This document shows, in pieces, positions 1 to 12,500 of a stretch of 64,000 bases of DNA; position 1 is the first letter of the stretch; each line of letters begins with the position of its first letter. The position numbers were made by a program, and so were the translations under genes. The DNA comes from Sinonovacula constricta (Eukaryota > Mollusca > Bivalvia > Cardiida > Solecurtidae), in NCBI GenBank assembly GCA_007844125.1, contig CM017567.1:6588170-6652169 (forward strand), given 5' to 3'. Under the pieces are notes generated by a model. It worked only from the letters and a program-made list of their open reading frames with translations, searched no databases and had not been told where the DNA came from.

Positions 1-3000
1 ATCCGTACAGGTGTACAGGCAAATAGAGCACTTTTCAACATGTATCAATACAGGTGTACAGACATATTTAGCACTTTGCAACATGTATCAGTACAGGTGT
101 ACAGACAAATAGAGCACTTTGCAACAAGTATCAGTACAGGTGTACAGCCAAATAGAGCACTTTGCAACATGTATCCGTACAGGTGTACAGACGTATATAG
201 CAGTTTGCAACATGTATCAGTACAGGTGTACAGACATAAAGAGCACTTTGCAACATGTATCAGTACAGGTGTACAGGCAAATAGAGCACTTTGCAACAAG
301 TATCAGTACAGGTGTACAGACATACAGAGCACTTTGCAACATATATCAGTACATGTGTACAGGCAAATAGAGCACTTGGCAACATGTACCAATACAGGTG
401 TACAGAGAAATAGAGCAGTTTGCAACATGTATCAGTACATGTGTACAGACAAATAGAGCAGTTTGCAACATGTATCAGTACAGGTATACAGACAAAAAGA
501 GCAGTTTGCAACATGTACCAATACAGGTGTACAGAGAAATAGAGCAGTTTGCAACAAGTATCAATACAGATGTGCAGACAAATAGAGGAGTTTGCAACAT
601 GTATCAATACAGGTGTACAGGCAAATAGAGCCGTTTGCAACATGTATCAATACAGGTGTACAGTCAAATAGAGCAGTTTGCAACATGTATCAATACAGGT
701 GCACAGGCAAATAGAGCAGTTTGCAACATGTATCAGTACAGGTGTACAGGCAAATAGAGCAGTCTGCAACATGTATCAATACAGGTGTACAGATAAATAG
801 AGCAGTTTGCCACATGTATGAGTACAGGTGGACAGACAAATAGAGCAGTTTACAACATGTATCAATACAGGCGTACAAGCAAATAAAGCAGTTTGCAACA
901 TGCATCAATACAGGTGTACAGACAAATAGGGCAGTTTGCAACATCTATCAGTACAGGTGTACAGGCAAATAGAGCACTTTGCAACATGTATCAATACATG
1001 TGTACAGGCAAATAGAGCACTTTGCAACAAGTATCAGTAAAGGTGTACAGACAAATACAGCAGTTTGCATCATGTATCAGTACAGGTGTACAGGCAAATA
1101 GAGCAGTTTGCAACATGTATCAGTACAGGTGTACAGACAAATAGAGCAGTTTGCAACATGTATCCGTACAGGTGTACAGACAAATAGAGCACTTTGCAAC
1201 AAGTATCAGTACGGGTGTACAGGCAAAAAGAGCAGTTTGCAACATGTATCAGTACAGGTGTACAGACAAACAGAGAAGTTTGCAACATGTATCAGTACAG
1301 GTGTACAGGCAAATAGAGCAGTTTGCAACATGTATCCGTACAGGTGTACAGGCAAATAGAGCACTTTTCAACATGTATCAATACAGGTGTACAGACATAT
1401 TTAGCACTTTGCAACATGTATCAGTACAGGTGTACAGACAAATAGAGCACTTTGCAACAAGTATCAGTACAGGTGTACAGCCAAATAGAGCACTTTGCAA
1501 CATGTATCCGTACAGGTGTACAGACGTATATAGCACTTTGCAACATGTATCCGTACAGGTGTACAGACAAATAGAGCCGTTTGCAACATGTATCAATACA
1601 GGTGTACAGTCAAATAGAGCAGTTTGCAACATGTATCAATACAGGTGCACAAGCAAATAGAGCAGTTTGCAACATGTATCAATACAGGTGTACAGATAAA
1701 TAGAGCAGTTTGCCACATGTATGAGTACAGGTGGACAGACAAATAGAGCAGTTTACAACATGTATCAATACAGGCGTACAAGCAAATAAAGCAGTTTGCA
1801 ACATGCATCAATACAGGTGTACAGACATATATAGCACGTTGCAACATGTATCAATATATGTCTACAGGCAAATAGAGCACTTTGCAACAAGTATCAGTAC
1901 AGGTGTACAGACATATAGAGCACTTTGCAACATGTATCAGTACATGTTACAGGCAAATAGAGCACTTGGCAACATGTATCAGTACAGGTGTACAGGCAAA
2001 TAGAGCACTTGGCAACATGTCTCAATACAGGTGTACAGGCAAATAGAGCACTTGGCAACATGTATCAGTACAGGTGTACAGGCAAATAGAGCACTTGGCA
2101 ACATGTATCAGTACAGGTGTACAGGCAAAAAGAGCACTTTGCAACATGTCTCAATACAGGTGTACAGGCAAATAGAGCACTTGGCAACATGTGTCAGTAC
2201 AGGTGTACAGACAAATAGAGCACTTGGCAACATGTATCAGTACAGGTGTACAGACATATAGAGCACTTTGCAACATGCATCAAAACAGGTGTACAGATAA
2301 ATAGAGCAGTCTGCAACATGTATCAATACAGGTGTACAGATAAATAGAGCAGTTTGCCACATGTATGAGTATAGGTGGACAGACAAATAGAGCAGCTTAC
2401 AACATGTATCAATACAGGCGTACAAGCAAATAAAGCAGTTTGCAACATGCATCAATACAGGTGTACAGACAAATAGGGCAGTTTGCGACATCTCTCAGAA
2501 CATGTGTACAGGCAAATAGAGCACTTTGCAACATGTATCAATACAGGTGTACAGACAAATAGAGCACTTTGCAACAAGTATCAGTAAAGGTGTACAGACA
2601 AATAGAGCAGTTTGCAACATGTATCAGTACAGGTGTACAGACATATATAGCAGTTTGCAACATGTATCCGTACAGGTGTACAGGCAAATAGAGCACTTTT
2701 CAACATGTATCAATACAGGTGTACAGACGTATATAGCACTTTGCAACAGGTATCAGTACAGGTGTACAGACAAATAGAGCACTTTGCAACAAGTATCAGT
2801 ACAGGTGTACAGGCAAATAGAGCACTTTGCAACATGTATCAGTACAGGTGTACAGACATATAGAGCACTTTGGAACATGTATCAGTACATGTGTACAGGC
2901 AAATAGAGCACTTGGCAACATGTATCAGTACAGGTGTACAGGCAAATAGAGCACTTTGCAACAAGTATCAGTACAGGTGTACAGACATATAGAGCACTTT

Positions 3001-4590
3001 GCAACATGTATCAGTACATGTGTACAGGCAAATAGAGCACTTGGCAACATGTACCAATACAGCTGTACAGAGAAATAGAGCAGTTTGCAACAAGTATCAA
3101 TACAGATGTGCAGACAAATAGAGGAGTTTGCAACATGTATCAATACAGGTGTACAGGCAAATAGAGCCGTTTGCAACATGTATCAATACAGGTGTACAGT
3201 CAAATAGAGCAGTTTGCAACATGTATCAATACAGGTGCACAAGCAAATAGAGCAGTTTGCAACAAGTATCAGTACAGGTGTACAGGCAAAAAGAGCACTT
3301 TGCAACATGTATCAATACATGTGTACAGGCAAATAGAGCACTTTGCAACAAGTATCAGTACAGGTGTACAGACATATAGAGCACTTTGCAACATGTATCC
3401 GTACAGGTGTACAGACATATATAGCAGTTTGCAACATGTATCAGTACAGGTGTACAGACATATAGAGCACTTTGCAACATGTATCAATACATGTGTACAG
3501 GCAAATAGAGCACTTTGCAACAAGTATCAGTACAGGTGTACAGACATATAGAGCACTTTGCAACATGTATCAGTACATGTGTACAGGCAAATAGAGCACT
3601 TGGCAACAAGTATCAGTACAGGTGTACAGGCAAATAGAGCACTTTGCAACAAGTATCAGTACAGTTGTACAGACATATAGAGCACTTTGCAACATGTATC
3701 AGTACATGTGTACAGGCAAATAGAGCACTTGGCAACATGTACCAATACAGGTGTACAGAGAAATAGAGCAGTTTGCAACAAGTATCAATACAGATGTGCA
3801 GACAAATAGAGGAGTTTGCAACATGTATCAATACAGGTGTACAGGCAAATAGAGCCGTTTGCAACATGTATCAATACAGGTGTACAGTCAAATAGAGCAG
3901 TTTGCAACATGTATTAATACAGGTGCACAAGCAAATAGAGCAGTTTGCAACATGTATCAGTACAGGTGTATAGGCAAATAGAGCAGTCTGCAACATTTAT
4001 CAATACAGGTGTACAGATAAATAGAGCAGTTTGCCACATGTATGAGTACAGGTGGACAGACAAATAGAGCAGTTTTCAACATGTATCAGTACAGGTGTAC
4101 AGACAAATAGAGCACTTGGCAACATGTATCAGTACAGGTGTACAGACATATAGAGCACTTTTGCAACATGTATCCGTACAGGTGTACAGACATATAGAGC
4201 ACTTTGCAACATGTCTCAATACAGGTGTACAGGCAAATAGAGCACTTGGCAACATGTATCAATACAGGTGTACAGGCAAATAGAGCACTTTGCAACATGT
4301 ATCAGTACAGGTGTACAGACAAATAGAGCACTTTGCAACATGTATCAGTACAGGTGTACAGACAAATAGAGCACTTTGCAACATGTATCAGTACAGGTGT
4401 ACAGACAAATAGAGCACTTTGCAACATGTATCAGTACAGGTGTACAGACAAATAGAGCACTTTGCAACATGTATCCGTACAGGTGTACAGACAAATAGAG
4501 CACTTTGCAACATGTATCAGTACAGGTGTACAGACAAATAGAGCACTTTGCAACATGTATCAGTACAGGTGTACAGACAAATAGAGCAGT
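1..4590. repeat. 43-bp satellite array, about 107 units, higher-order organised
   Basis: The stretch is an uninterrupted head-to-tail array of a 43-bp unit that begins GTATCAGTACAGGTGTACAG and ends in a CACTTTGCAACAT-type segment. Each unit carries the hyphenated palindrome GTACA-GG-TGTAC. Variants recur in fixed order: the opening block reappears at 1334, exactly 31 units later, and the variant with CAGTCAAATA recurs at 661, 1607, 3197 and 3885 (22, about 37 and 16 units apart). The left end lies outside the window. The right end stops at about 4590, where the sequence becomes unique. Because 43 is not a multiple of three, any open frame cycles through all three frames, so the many short ORFs on both strands are by-products. 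This is satellite DNA of unknown chromosomal role. Confidence 0.97.
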
Positions 4591-6082
4591 TCAAGAAGAC
4601 ACTGCGAGTTCGTTTCTCGCATCCAGCATTGTTTAATTGATACCTCTTTTTGTAATTTCTATTTCAGTTTTAAATACGTGTATCACGTTTACAGAAGATC
4701 TAGCAGGCAGAATTTGACTTAAATAGTAAGATATAGTAAGATAGAATTGTAACTTCCATAATTAATATACAATTTTTATATTTATTGTAAGACAACTTAT
4801 TAATTAGAACACGTGCGAATTATGTTAATTGTAAAATGAACATACCATCTTTTTTCCATGTTTGTCTCTGGACAGGGTCACTGCGCTTAGAAAATTTCAT
4901 GCACTCAATACAAATTTAAAATAAAAGTGAATCAAAAGCAAATTGTAAATACAATTTAACTAAAAGAAACACATTTTCAAGATCCAAACTAGCATTGCTT
5001 TTTTCAAAGCTAAAATGAACAAACACCTGTACCATCGCCGCCATGAACTTCACGACCTTATCTTTTGAAACAAAGCACTTGTTTAAAAAACTAATGCAAT
5101 CGACGCGCCATATTTCTCCTTTGCCGGGATCATTCTATGTCTGCAAGGTCATTAAAAGATTAATGAACAACTATAATCTTAGATATAAGTTTAACATACC
5201 AGAAGTGCCTACAGCCTAATATAGATCCATTGTTTTCTGATATCACAACACATAGGTGACACATATAGCAACATGTTTTTATCATCACTAATTGTACACA
5301 TCAAACGGCATATCATTAATTGTCCAATTATAATCCGATCCGCCACAGTGCAATTAACAAATCTTTTTTAACTCTGAATAAGTAATTATGCAGTGATATA
5401 AAAATTTAAGACTTCTTTTGTTACGAGGTATGCAAAATGATCAAAGAATCTTTTAGTAGCAGATGTCATACTTGGCATTATTCCTGGTAAGCCTAAAAAA
5501 TATCATTTAACTACGCCAGCAATGACGACTGTTGCTTATGGCAGATCATCTTCCGATTGTTACGCGGAAAAAGGGTTGCAAAATTCGACCATTCGATAAA
5601 ACCATGTGTATCTCAGGACAGATGTGGCTTGATTTATCGACAAATGTTCGCGGCAGCAGTCATTGTTCAAATGTAATCAGTCTCTCAATCCAGCTGCATA
5701 AACCCGATTGTAGTTTATTACTAACTCCGCACAACATATACATATAACATAAAGTAAGGAAAAATCTATTTGGAACAGCACGTTGGACAAGCATATATAA
5801 AATACAAGAGTCAGTGAGTTGGAAAAATGGGAACATACCGGTAAATCATGTTGCACTAATAGCCTGGAACACAAAGCATATAAAGAAAGAAAGCAACGCT
5901 CTGAAACACACTGACAGTAGCCATATATAGATATAACCTAAGCTTTTATGAAAAGCTGTATAAATCAGCGGGTGCAATATCATATATTTCTTGTATTTAA
6001 ATAAAAACAACAGGACACAAACATCAAACCCGATAACTGACATACGTAAACCATCAGGGAACAACATGTGATCCGATCAACA
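4591..6082. other. AT-rich non-coding stretch next to the satellite
   Basis: No ORF of convincing length or composition, no tRNA-like fold and no repeat family was recognised. It is ordinary AT-rich intergenic sequence. Confidence 0.6.
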
Positions 6083-6136
6083 GAGCACATACTGTTTCTT
6101 TGTTTATTGGGTTTATCGTCCCGAGCACATACTGTT
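6083..6136 (-). mobile_element. 26-bp SINE 3'-tail insertion with 14-bp target-site duplication
   Basis: GAGCACATACTGTT occurs at 6083-6096 and again, perfectly, at 6123-6136. Between the copies lie 26 bp that on the minus strand read GGGACGATAAACCCAATAAA plus CAAAGA. That is the 3' tail of the SINE family seen full length at 25011 and 32284. It reads as an extremely 5'-truncated retroposition event. Confidence 0.8.
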
Positions 6137-6382
6137 GCCTGGCACTATATTGTATATGTCTTCAAACGAAATAGCAAGCCGGACCAGGACAAACAATTCA
6201 ACAACACCTAGCAGATAAAGTAAAAATCGTTTTACTTATTTCTCAGATATTTAACTACCAAAATGCGCAGCCTTGAATTACGTTTGCACATTAAAACGCA
6301 GAAAGGCCCTAGGCCACGATCAAATGACCGCAAATCATTCATGGGGGAGATATGCTACATAATTGCATAACACACCTATTTA

Positions 6383-6540
6383 AAGGCGCTATCCGACAGT
6401 CTGCCTATAACAAATACATGTAACACGAAGTTACCACTGCTTTGTGTAATTCGGGCATGATATCTGTATAAGCTCACACTTAAGACCAAATAAAGACGGG
6501 TTTGAACACCCTCTATATTTCTAGACAGTACATATACGAA
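6383..6540 (+). mobile_element. TA-MITE family M2, left-half copy
   Basis: It begins AAGGCGCTATCCGACAGTCT and follows the left half of the copy at 26673, including the shared ACCACTGCTTTG and GGGCAT blocks and the later TTTGAACA stretch. The right half is not adjacent. A short match to the family's right end (GTCGGATACCAC) sits alone near 9981. Confidence 0.65.
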
Positions 6541-7419
6541 TTTAAAAACTATAAAAATTGGGGCAAACCGATAGAAACACTAAATACGGAACCAATAACT
6601 CTACTGCCAGTATCATTAAAATTATTTCAAAATGTTCTAGACATACGATCTGGTGTAGTATAAAAAACAACAACTTGACATTCCGTAACAAACAACAAAA
6701 TGCTTACAAATAGCACCTCAAAGTCATAACATCATTTAACCTTCATCAACCAACACTAAATAGTATTAAGTGTAATAATCTATCTTCTAACATTATCAAT
6801 ATTTAACCTCTTTAAACAAAGAAGCAAATAAACTGTTTATCACGGCATAAATCGGGACTATTTTATGCAGTAGAATAGCTGTTTCTTTTACTGTCCCTAC
6901 CCATTCTCGTATTGTTAATTAAGCTGACATGTTGTGATGTGGTGTTATTTCCATTCACATGACCTTTACCAGAAACTTTGCCTTATCTTGGAAAGTAACG
7001 GTTTTGTTATTTAGTTAAATTTGACGTTACTGCATTTTGGTTTTACGGCACACAGACAACATTTGTATAGAACTATTTGACGTTACTGATAACATTTTTT
7101 TAAGAAGTGTGATAAAAAATAAATAAATAAAATATGCGACTTCGTCGGTTGTTGGTATTTTTTTTAGAATTTCCTAAGTATGCAATAGTGCTTGATACAG
7201 CTTTTGACCATGTGATACACAACGCACTCTTTGTAACAATAAAACAACTAGGAATATGTGGAAAGTTTGATTGTTCGCAAATTGTAATGAGGAACAGGAC
7301 TCGTTCGTTAACAACGTTTATTCAATGAAATCTCCAATTAAACCGAGTTGTCATCTAGGGGGAGCGCGCACTCTGCACGTGGAGTTATCTCCTCTTCATT
7401 GATGAACGTCTGCGTAAAC
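6541..7419. other. AT-rich non-coding stretch
   Basis: No supported gene. A fragment TTTTACGGCACAC near 7043 matches the 3' end of the SINE tail seen at 27813 and 32715. Nothing else was recognised. Confidence 0.55.
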
Positions 7420-7836
7420 TACAAGAAACAATCGGAACTCCTCGGGTAATTCCGTCTTCGGGACAATCATCCCTCGGATGTATCTGGTGCAATGACTTTT
7501 AATGAAATCACGATCGATTTGTTCGCCGGAAGTCGGAAGAAGAATATGCCGTTCGTTATTAGTTCGCACAAAACATAGACGCTGCCATCGTTTGGAAGCT
7601 GCGTGTCTGCTGCACTTGGTAAATTTAAATAGGATGATATAAATTTGAAGCCGCCTCAAAGTGAAGTTTCACTGGTATCGTACTATAGTGAGCTGTCATC
7701 CGAGCTGCCATCTTTGTTTTGACGTCTGTCAAAAAAAGAAGTCCCATTTTGGGAAGTGGCCGAGGTAATCCGACTACCTACATACATCCGAGAGATGATT
7801 CGTGAATTATCCGAGGTGTTCCGATTGTACAAGAAA
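7420..7836. mobile_element. MITE family M1, copy 1, with perfect 9-bp TSD (MULE-like)
   Basis: The element is 7429-7827 (399 bp). Its ends are CAATCGGAACTCCTCGG and the near-complement CCGAGGTGTTCCGATTG, giving imperfect terminal inverted repeats of about 20 bp. It is flanked on both sides by TACAAGAAA (7420-7428 and 7828-7836). A second copy lies at 39265-39657. A 9-bp duplication is typical of Mutator-like transposons, so this is probably a non-autonomous MULE derivative. The minus-strand ORF inside (7396-7659) is not conserved as protein between copies. Confidence 0.88.
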
Positions 7837-8740
7837 GTAAGTGTAACCCAAATCAAGATCGACCGAAGATTGGAAAATTTAAACGCGCAATCTTGCTGAC
7901 AATCGGTCTCGCGGGACTTCGTACCCGTGACAGATATAACTTAATTAAATTTATGTTCTTATCCATCAATTTTGCAACTCACTTTGCTAGTGTCCAATCT
8001 TGTTCGTCAATTATTGCGTTTGTACTCAAACTGTACAGAGAACCGGAACTTGTTAATGTTGCTGTGTTGGTTTTGCACAATAAACTGTTTATGGACACTT
8101 TTTTGCACATTTGGCACACAAATTACATATTATTTTGTTATAATAAAATACACTTCTTCTGATACATCAAAATTGATGCCACACAATTTTTTTTAACATA
8201 TCATGTTGATACAGACATCATACCATTGCGTTTAATAAATATGTATAATACAATGTAAGGCATTCTTGATATTGACCAGTCAATAGAGACGTAATGGTGT
8301 CCGGAGAAATACTCAGAAGGACGTATACTCTCAGAAAAATGACAAATAATGCATTGCAAAGTATTTTAGTGCGATCTTGATACTAGACTCAAACATGCAA
8401 AAAGGTACACCTATCACATTCACAATGGGCCAAATATGTCGACTGATTACGGAGCGTGATAAAGTAAAATCCGATGTTAAAGATATATAGTCAACTCTCA
8501 CTCGAGTGAGATAGCAAGGGACCACCAAAAAATCCTTATACGAACGAATAGTTTATTTCAGATTTGTACAACTAAGGTACATCATCTTACAACACACGTA
8601 ATTATATCAAAATACATGTGTGATCACTGGAATAGACAAAACACAATATTAAAAGAAAACAGACAGTGTGTGACAAGATATTGTTGACTTTACAGCAATA
8701 AACGTAAAATATTTACGAGTGTTAAACAACAATACTGTTT
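7837..8740. other. AT-rich non-coding stretch
   Basis: Several short ORFs overlap here on both strands, but none has recognisable domains or compositional support. No repeat family was identified. Confidence 0.5.
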
Positions 8741-8744
8741 CTAA

Positions 8745-9530
8745 CTAACAAAGCTGACTTAATTTAATGGCCAATTTAAATAAAATGTTTTCGTCCTGGG
8801 AGGACAATAACTGATTATATTTATATACTGAAGTTCTTGTGTAATAAACACGATCCAAAATACTTTTACGTATGTTTGTGTAGCATGGACAAATGCAAAC
8901 AAAATGGTAAACATCCTCTACGTCTTGCGATACACAATATAAGCAAAAACTCTCATTTCTGGGAATGTTTGGTCTGCCATAACGTCCTGTGTAAACCCGC
9001 AAAGAATGACCAACAATTCTAAATTTGGTAACAATACATCGAAACTCAATAGGCAGTGCGTTTAAGTAACGTTCGTAAGTAAATTCTGATTTGAAATGTT
9101 TATACTAGTACAAAAATAGACTCCTTTTCACTAATGCTCTCCATTCTTGTATAAAACAGTCAATTACACGTTGTTTAAAAATGTATGGAAATTTATTTTC
9201 TAAAACAGATTCTGGGTTTAAGAATACTTCAGAGAAACCAAAATCATTTAACAATTTTCGAACTTTAGAGACCCAGTTTATTTTTCCCTCTACACACTCC
9301 TTGAGGTTTAATACGTATAACTTATGTAATATTATGTTATCTGTATTTAACAGTTTTATCCAGTATTTTATCATTTTAACATAGCGACTAATATAAAACG
9401 GATATCTTGACAATTCACCATAGACCTTAGCTGAACATGTGTTAAGACGAAGTTTTAAAATACGCGTACATAACTTTAAGTGAATTCTTTTTAGGCTTTT
9501 TGCTTTCATAAATCCCCAAGATTCAGCGGA
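8745..9530 (-). pseudogene. Non-LTR retrotransposon ORF2, C-terminal fragment
   Basis: Two minus-strand open stretches (9509-9105, then 9002-8745) read in order as the C-terminal part of a LINE ORF2. The first carries the post-RT block with motifs such as NTCSAKVYGELSRYPFYISR and YVKMIKYWIKLLNT. The second carries the terminal metal-binding motif C-x2-C...H-x3-C (CLYC, then HFVC) found in many LINE C-termini. A frame break separates the two. No reverse transcriptase or endonuclease lies upstream, so the copy is 5'-truncated. It resembles the same clade as the longer element at 13.7-17.1 kb. Confidence 0.75.
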
Positions 9531-9539
9531 AAAATTTGA

Positions 9540-12500
9540 AATAGAGCATCAAACAACTGACTGACACATTATATTAGGTTTTAATGGGTATTTACTATAG
9601 CTGCAAAATAGTGCATTTGGAGCTTTGAACCATTTACCTCCAATATGTTCTTCATGCAAAACAAAACTTCCGTTATATTTTATAAGGAGTTCCTTTCAAT
9701 TCGGTTTCCCAGCATGACTGTGTCGTAATTGAGTCTCACTTGCCGTAAACCGGCACAGTCGTAACAAATATCACCTTTCCTATCTGAGATAACTTGAAAT
9801 CATCAACGTGCCTATTTAAAAATAATGGACATTTAATGCGATATTTTTAAGATTCACACTGTCGAACAATAAGTAAGTGTAATAACAGTCTTTACTTTAA
9901 CTAAAGTTTATTCGAGCATTATGTATAAATTTCCAAGAATATTAGTAACATGTGTTGTTACATGGGTACAATATTAACAAATTGTCGGATACCACATTAC
10001 AACCAATACAGGGCGTTCTTTAGACGCTGAACGTCAATGGTCATTGACTCCTCAGTCAAAATTTTCAAGGGTCAAATTCAAATATCTGGGGGTACATTTT
10101 GTGCATATAGCATCTTGAGGGGCACATACATATTTTTATGTCACTGATGACAACATTTTGTCTAAAATTGACCTTGATGGAAATTATCGATACTGTTGGT
10201 TGCTTTTTAGTTTATTTAGGACCAGTAAATAAGCAATATATTTCTTAATTGTTTGTTAATTATTTGTATCTAAATAAAAACAATAAAATAAACAACAACA
10301 TAGCAATTAACATTATAGTATACATATTTTCTTTCGACTTTTAATGCAATCCAAAACTCTTAAAAACGCTTAGCTACAATGAATGCTCCGTTCAAGCGCG
10401 AAAGTATGACGTCCGAAAGTTCTTTCGTCCTTTTCCCTTAGTTTGTACTGACGGCTGGTAATGATAAATAAATATTTCTGATCCGGATTATATATTTTGT
10501 GACATTTCACAACACTACAAGAATTAATCATCGTCTTCATTGCCTGTAATGGTCAATTTAAAAAAAACTGCGCTTTCACGGTACTGATATGTTGATTCAC
10601 CTTACCACAAAGATGGCGGACAAACAGGTGCGCGCGCACCTTGGTGAAAAATCGATAACCATCTATACGTGTAGATGAGCGACGAAATACACAATAAAGA
10701 CAAATAATGATGCTGTTATATTGTTCACGTAATAAGCATGCATACATATATGTATTTACTTAATTGCTCACAATTCTATACACCAGAGTTTGTCGCATAA
10801 TAAACTAGCGTAGGTCGAATGTAATGTTTAGCTGACAAAACAGCGATGGCGCTCAGCAATTTTTTCCAAACTTATATGCTGATCGCTGCATATGACATTT
10901 ACATGTAACCACTCAAAGGATATGCCTGCCACAAAAACAAAACGCTTGGGTGAAGCAATAGGGGTAACGTTGATGGCTGACTAATTATTACGCATAACAA
11001 TGGCCACCATACAAGCGCAACGCGTTTCACTTCCGCAGGTGTAACGCACTGACTCGCTCGCGATTACGTGTCTCTAATCAACGATTAATTGGCGCGGGAC
11101 ATTATAAGTTTCTTGATATACCTAAGCAGCGTGGCTGGCAGTTCTAGACGAAAGAGCAATTAAAATAAACTAACGAAATTGTATACATTAGTAAAATGCA
11201 TTGCAACAAAACTTTTACATTAAAGTGTGTACTATAAACGTCTTGGTATGTAATCATCACGAACTATCTATTTGCGCACCGTATGACGTACATGTAACGT
11301 CAATACCGTCCGAAAGGCGCTTTTGCCGTAACGCTGACCACATTGTTCTGAATACTCTTGATTTCTGTTTCGCTAAGAGCCTTCAGTTGCAGCCAAGCTA
11401 TACATGTTCACTATTTCTACTACCTGTAGAACAGACTTTCACAGTTTAAACCTTTCCCCAACCGATACTCTTAACATGTTAACGCTTTCCTGTTTATTCA
11501 CTTATGTTTCTGCTCTCCAGTAAATTTATCCTACGGTTTCCATCAATCGTTCATTTTAATTCATTTGATTTTTGCAATAAACACAACTTCATAATTTCGA
11601 ATTACTTTTGTCAGTTGTTTATGTATTCTGAATTGGAAACATTTTTTCCGTCACATTATATTAAATATATGTACATGCATATATGTGAGCAAATTTATTT
11701 ACCTTAGTAAGGTATTCCAATAGACGCAATCGTAATCGTGGCTACAAAAGTACACTAGCCGGTTCGGAGTCTTTGGTTCGAATAAAGTGTTTTTTAACAG
11801 AGCTTTAACACGTATTGGAAAAACAGTGTTCATTGAGACGTGGGTGACTTAAAATAGAATTGTGAGAGCTGTAATGCGTAGCACTACAACAGGTGACATA
11901 GTTGAACCTAATTACGTCACACGACGGTCCTTGAACCATCATGGTCGCCTTAGGAAAGAACTGTTACTTTATGCCTAATAAAGATTGAATTGTTATGTAT
12001 CATTTGACTGGACAGAGTAACTCACAAGTCAACAGTATCTAAATGAACTTCTAATTTATAATTACTGAGCAGCCGATTGGCCCCACAGGGTAACTTTACA
12101 CAAACGCCGATTGACGAGGGCATATTTAACGAGTGATAGTGAGCAATACTACCACTATGTGTTGGCATCGAGAACAAATCTTTTCAGGGAATATTCTAAT
12201 TTCATTGGGATTACTTTTGACCATATGCCAGCCATGGTTCTAAATATGTTTCTAGGTAATAATTATAAATACGCCATACCACAGACAGTAAGCAACCACT
12301 CTCCACTCTGATACTCCAATGGTCAGCGGTGTCAGTTATTCTTAGAGGGAGAAATTGCTGCTGGAAACATCTTGTTAGATAAGTTATACATATTTTTCTC
12401 TTTTACATTTCATAAAGATATTGTTGTAACTCTAGACAAATAACTGGTTCAGATTGTAAGACGAAATTTACTAAACTTCATTCTGTGTGTGTTAAGGCGT

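Noticed and set aside
40..4298. Numerous ORFs of 60-169 codons on both strands in the satellite
   Set aside because: They arise because the 43-bp unit lacks stops in several frames. The peptide merely cycles through the three frames of the repeat and there are no flanking exons.
7396..7659. 87-codon minus-strand ORF, with a partly similar ORF at 39181-39402
   Set aside because: Similarity is due to the shared MITE; frames and lengths differ between copies.
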